DNA from: Leptodactylus fallax
Lineage: Eukaryota; Chordata; Amphibia; Anura; Leptodactylidae
DNA length: 64,000 nt
Assembly (NCBI GenBank): GCA_947044405.1
Contig: CAMRHE010000196.1
Location: 1,347,001 to 1,411,000 of the forward strand
Reading direction: 5' to 3'
Each line of letters opens with the position of its first letter. Position 1 is the first letter of the stretch. Made by a program: the position numbers and the translations under genes. Below the pieces are notes generated by a model. The model worked only from the letters and a program-made list of their open reading frames with translations, was not told where the DNA came from and did not search any database. This document shows, piece by piece, positions 62,195 through 64,000 of the stretch.

Positions 62195-63811
62195 CTCTAT
62201 CTCAATCAAACACACCTTTAATAGGGTTTGTACTATCAGTGCAATTCCCATTTTCCCTACTAAGTCATATGGATGCCACAGAGGAGGTGCCCTTTTTTTC
62301 AGCAATAGTCGCTAACATGCCATAAAACCCTGACAGAATTAATGAGTGGCAGACCATACACTTATATAGTCTTGTACTACTCCATGGCCCCACTATAAAG
62401 CAATGAAGCACAGATGTAAGGCCGGCCCTCCTGACAGTACAGAGAAATCAGTCCTCGAAACTTACGACACATATCTCCGGAACGGGGGAAAATAACAGGA
62501 AAACTGAAAGCGCCTTGAATTCAGTACACAGTCAGCTTTATGACGGTATATAACATGCCCCATCTTAAAGGAAATGAAAGGTCCCCTTGAAGTTGTCTAT
62601 AGGTAATACTACTTTTCCCTTGTAGCAGTCAATGAAACAATCCCTTTAAAAACTGCTGTATAGCCTTGTCGTCAATACATAGGAGATAACAAACCTGGCT
62701 CTAGGAAAGGCTAATAGCCGAGGCGGCCAACGCTTCCCGTCATCCATGGTTTGAGAGGTTCTCTTGGCCTTCTAAAGAGAAGATCAGCGCTTTATAACCA
62801 AGATTTATGGCAAAGACATTTCATTTAGAAAACCTGAACACCATGTAGTGATAAAATAGGTGCGAGACAAGAAGCCAACCTTTCAGCTTGGATTTTCTAC
62901 ACTAAATGTAAAGTTTCTGTTCTTATCCATTAACCTTCTCCCAGTAATATTTTTCATTTTTCTCTCTTGTAAAATGATCCTTTTTTTTATATAATTGCAA
63001 AATTATTGCAAAGCTCCCATTTCTTTTTATACCTCATTCAGAATGAAGACATTTGAGAGGTATTATGGGGATGCTTTACACAGCCCGGCTTGGAGAGTCT
63101 CCAACTAGATTAAGAGATCTCCACAGTACAGCGTCTCAAACGTGACTGTATTCACTGCTGAACCGAAGCATATCACTATGTACTGGGTAAAGGATCTACA
63201 TGAGTGAAGGATCAGGACTGCACCCACTGTAGAGTGTGTAGGAGTATGGGCCCTGTGACAGCCACTACGGTTTAAATAAAGGGATTATCTGAATGATGGG
63301 GGACACGAAAAACAGAGCTGGACCAGTCTGGTTACACATGGACACCAGCGAACCCCATGTATGTAGATCTGGGCATGGACAACCCACACTGGATTACGGT
63401 ACCAGCCATGGCATTAAGAGCTGAACAAATCTCATCCACATGCTACAGTATTTTGCACACAGAAATGGATTTGCAGTGCGGATTCTGAAATCCATAACAT
63501 GTCCATTTCTGTCGTCGATTTTCACAGTGGATTTCATCAGCTACTGTATATCGTGTAAAATTGGAGATGAAAGCCATTCCACATGCCGATTTTGCTGTGG
63601 ATTTGCAGAGGATTTTTCACACATATGTACACCTGCCCTGTAATTTTGGAAATGGTAGCTCCAATATATAACATCATTTAAATACTTCCATTGAATATAG
63701 TTACATTCTAAACATTCTGTACTGACCCCAATGTTTACACTGCCAAGCAGCATGCTATGAGTGTAGATACATAGTTCAGACAACGTAATTGACAGCTCTC
63801 ACCTCTCACCT
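62192..63811. other. Non-coding stretch with a foldback-family fragment
   Basis: Positions 62430-62590 match the right part of the 41127-41551 repeat ('atatctccggaac', 'ttgaattcagtacacagtc', 'gaaatgaaaggtcccctt'). Positions 63455-63645 are a dispersed repeat ('gtgcggattctgaaatcc', 'gctgtggatttgcag'). Nothing else is recognised. Confidence 0.5.
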
Positions 63812-63852
63812 TACCTAATGTGCCAAAAGTTCTCCTTTTGGCACATTAGGTA
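63812..63852. repeat. Perfect 18-bp inverted repeat with 5-nt loop
   Basis: The arm tacctaatgtgccaaaag (63812-63829) is followed by ttctc and then its exact reverse complement (63835-63852). It may be the collapsed remnant of a MITE or a palindromic insertion. Confidence 0.95.
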
Positions 63853-64000
63853 TTGAAGAGGTATTCTTATCTGTTATGTCATATCATTACATGATCAACG
63901 GAGGTCTGATCTCTAGGATCCTGCCGATCCAGAGCACTGGCTGGAATTCACTATCGAGCCCTGGTACATGTATACTAGTTACTGCGATTTTTTTTTCCTA
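63853..64000. repeat. Partial MITE-like element cut by the window end
   Basis: The phrases 'gatcaacggaggtctgatc' and 'ggatcctgccgatccagag' resemble the core of the MITE family seen at 3188-3533. The right end lies outside the window. Confidence 0.4.

Larger units (their letters stand above)
11211..64000 (-). other. ssbp2: Intron of ssbp2 upstream of the exon (partial, at least 52.8 kb)
   Basis: Upstream of the exon on the minus strand I see no sequence encoding the preceding conserved exons (for example the CVFWDLYCAAPERRE segment). The rest of the window is therefore best read as one very large intron filled with repeats. A small exon could be missed by eye. Confidence 0.7.

Overview
The window is vertebrate nuclear DNA, most likely from an anuran amphibian. 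One short protein-coding exon anchors it. At 11121-11210 on the minus strand, 30 in-frame codons lie between a good splice acceptor and donor, and they match the single-stranded DNA-binding protein gene ssbp2. Everything else appears to be intron of that gene: at least 11.1 kb downstream of the exon (positions 1-11120) and at least 52.8 kb upstream of it (11211-64000). I looked for the neighbouring ssbp2 exons and did not see them. The frog assignment rests on the vertebrate exon, several fish/frog-type Tc1 transposons, L1/Tx1-like LINE ends, and short dispersed repeats that I recognise from frog and toad genomes. It is an inference, not a species identification.

The introns are packed with transposable-element debris. 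Five Tc1 lineages are present. A is at 5710-7350 (complete ends, frameshifted transposase, about 110-bp inverted repeats). B is at 22028-23490 (uninterrupted 339-codon transposase, right end missing). C is at 50431-51830 (complete ends, internally deleted and frameshifted), with a second end-only copy at 10556-10729. D is at 56082-57647 (complete ends, frameshifted, DD35E instead of DD34E spacing). E is a decayed fragment at 43337-43705. A short mariner-type MITE lies at 40592-40875. L1/Tx1-like 3' ends lie antisense at about 30240-30885 and probably 26971-27310. A tRNA-derived SINE-like copy lies at 19659-19890.

The rest is mostly small non-autonomous inverted-repeat elements and simple repeats. 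One MITE family recurs throughout, with ends like 'aaccccttta' and a 'cctatccttaggatagg' core. Three large foldbacks stand out (9955-10214, 37765-38035, 41127-41462), as do a 45-bp tandem array with a 90-bp higher-order period (11383-11572), two degenerate minisatellites (4088-4632, 26677-26903) and long TA/CA microsatellites. A few stretches look like unique sequence and may hold conserved non-coding elements, notably around 25080-25480 and 28035-28830.

I found no operon, CRISPR array, rRNA, functional tRNA or new multi-gene system. The items most worth following up are the ssbp2 exon, the orphan intact Tc1 transposase of copy B, the DD35E spacing of copy D, and the large foldbacks.
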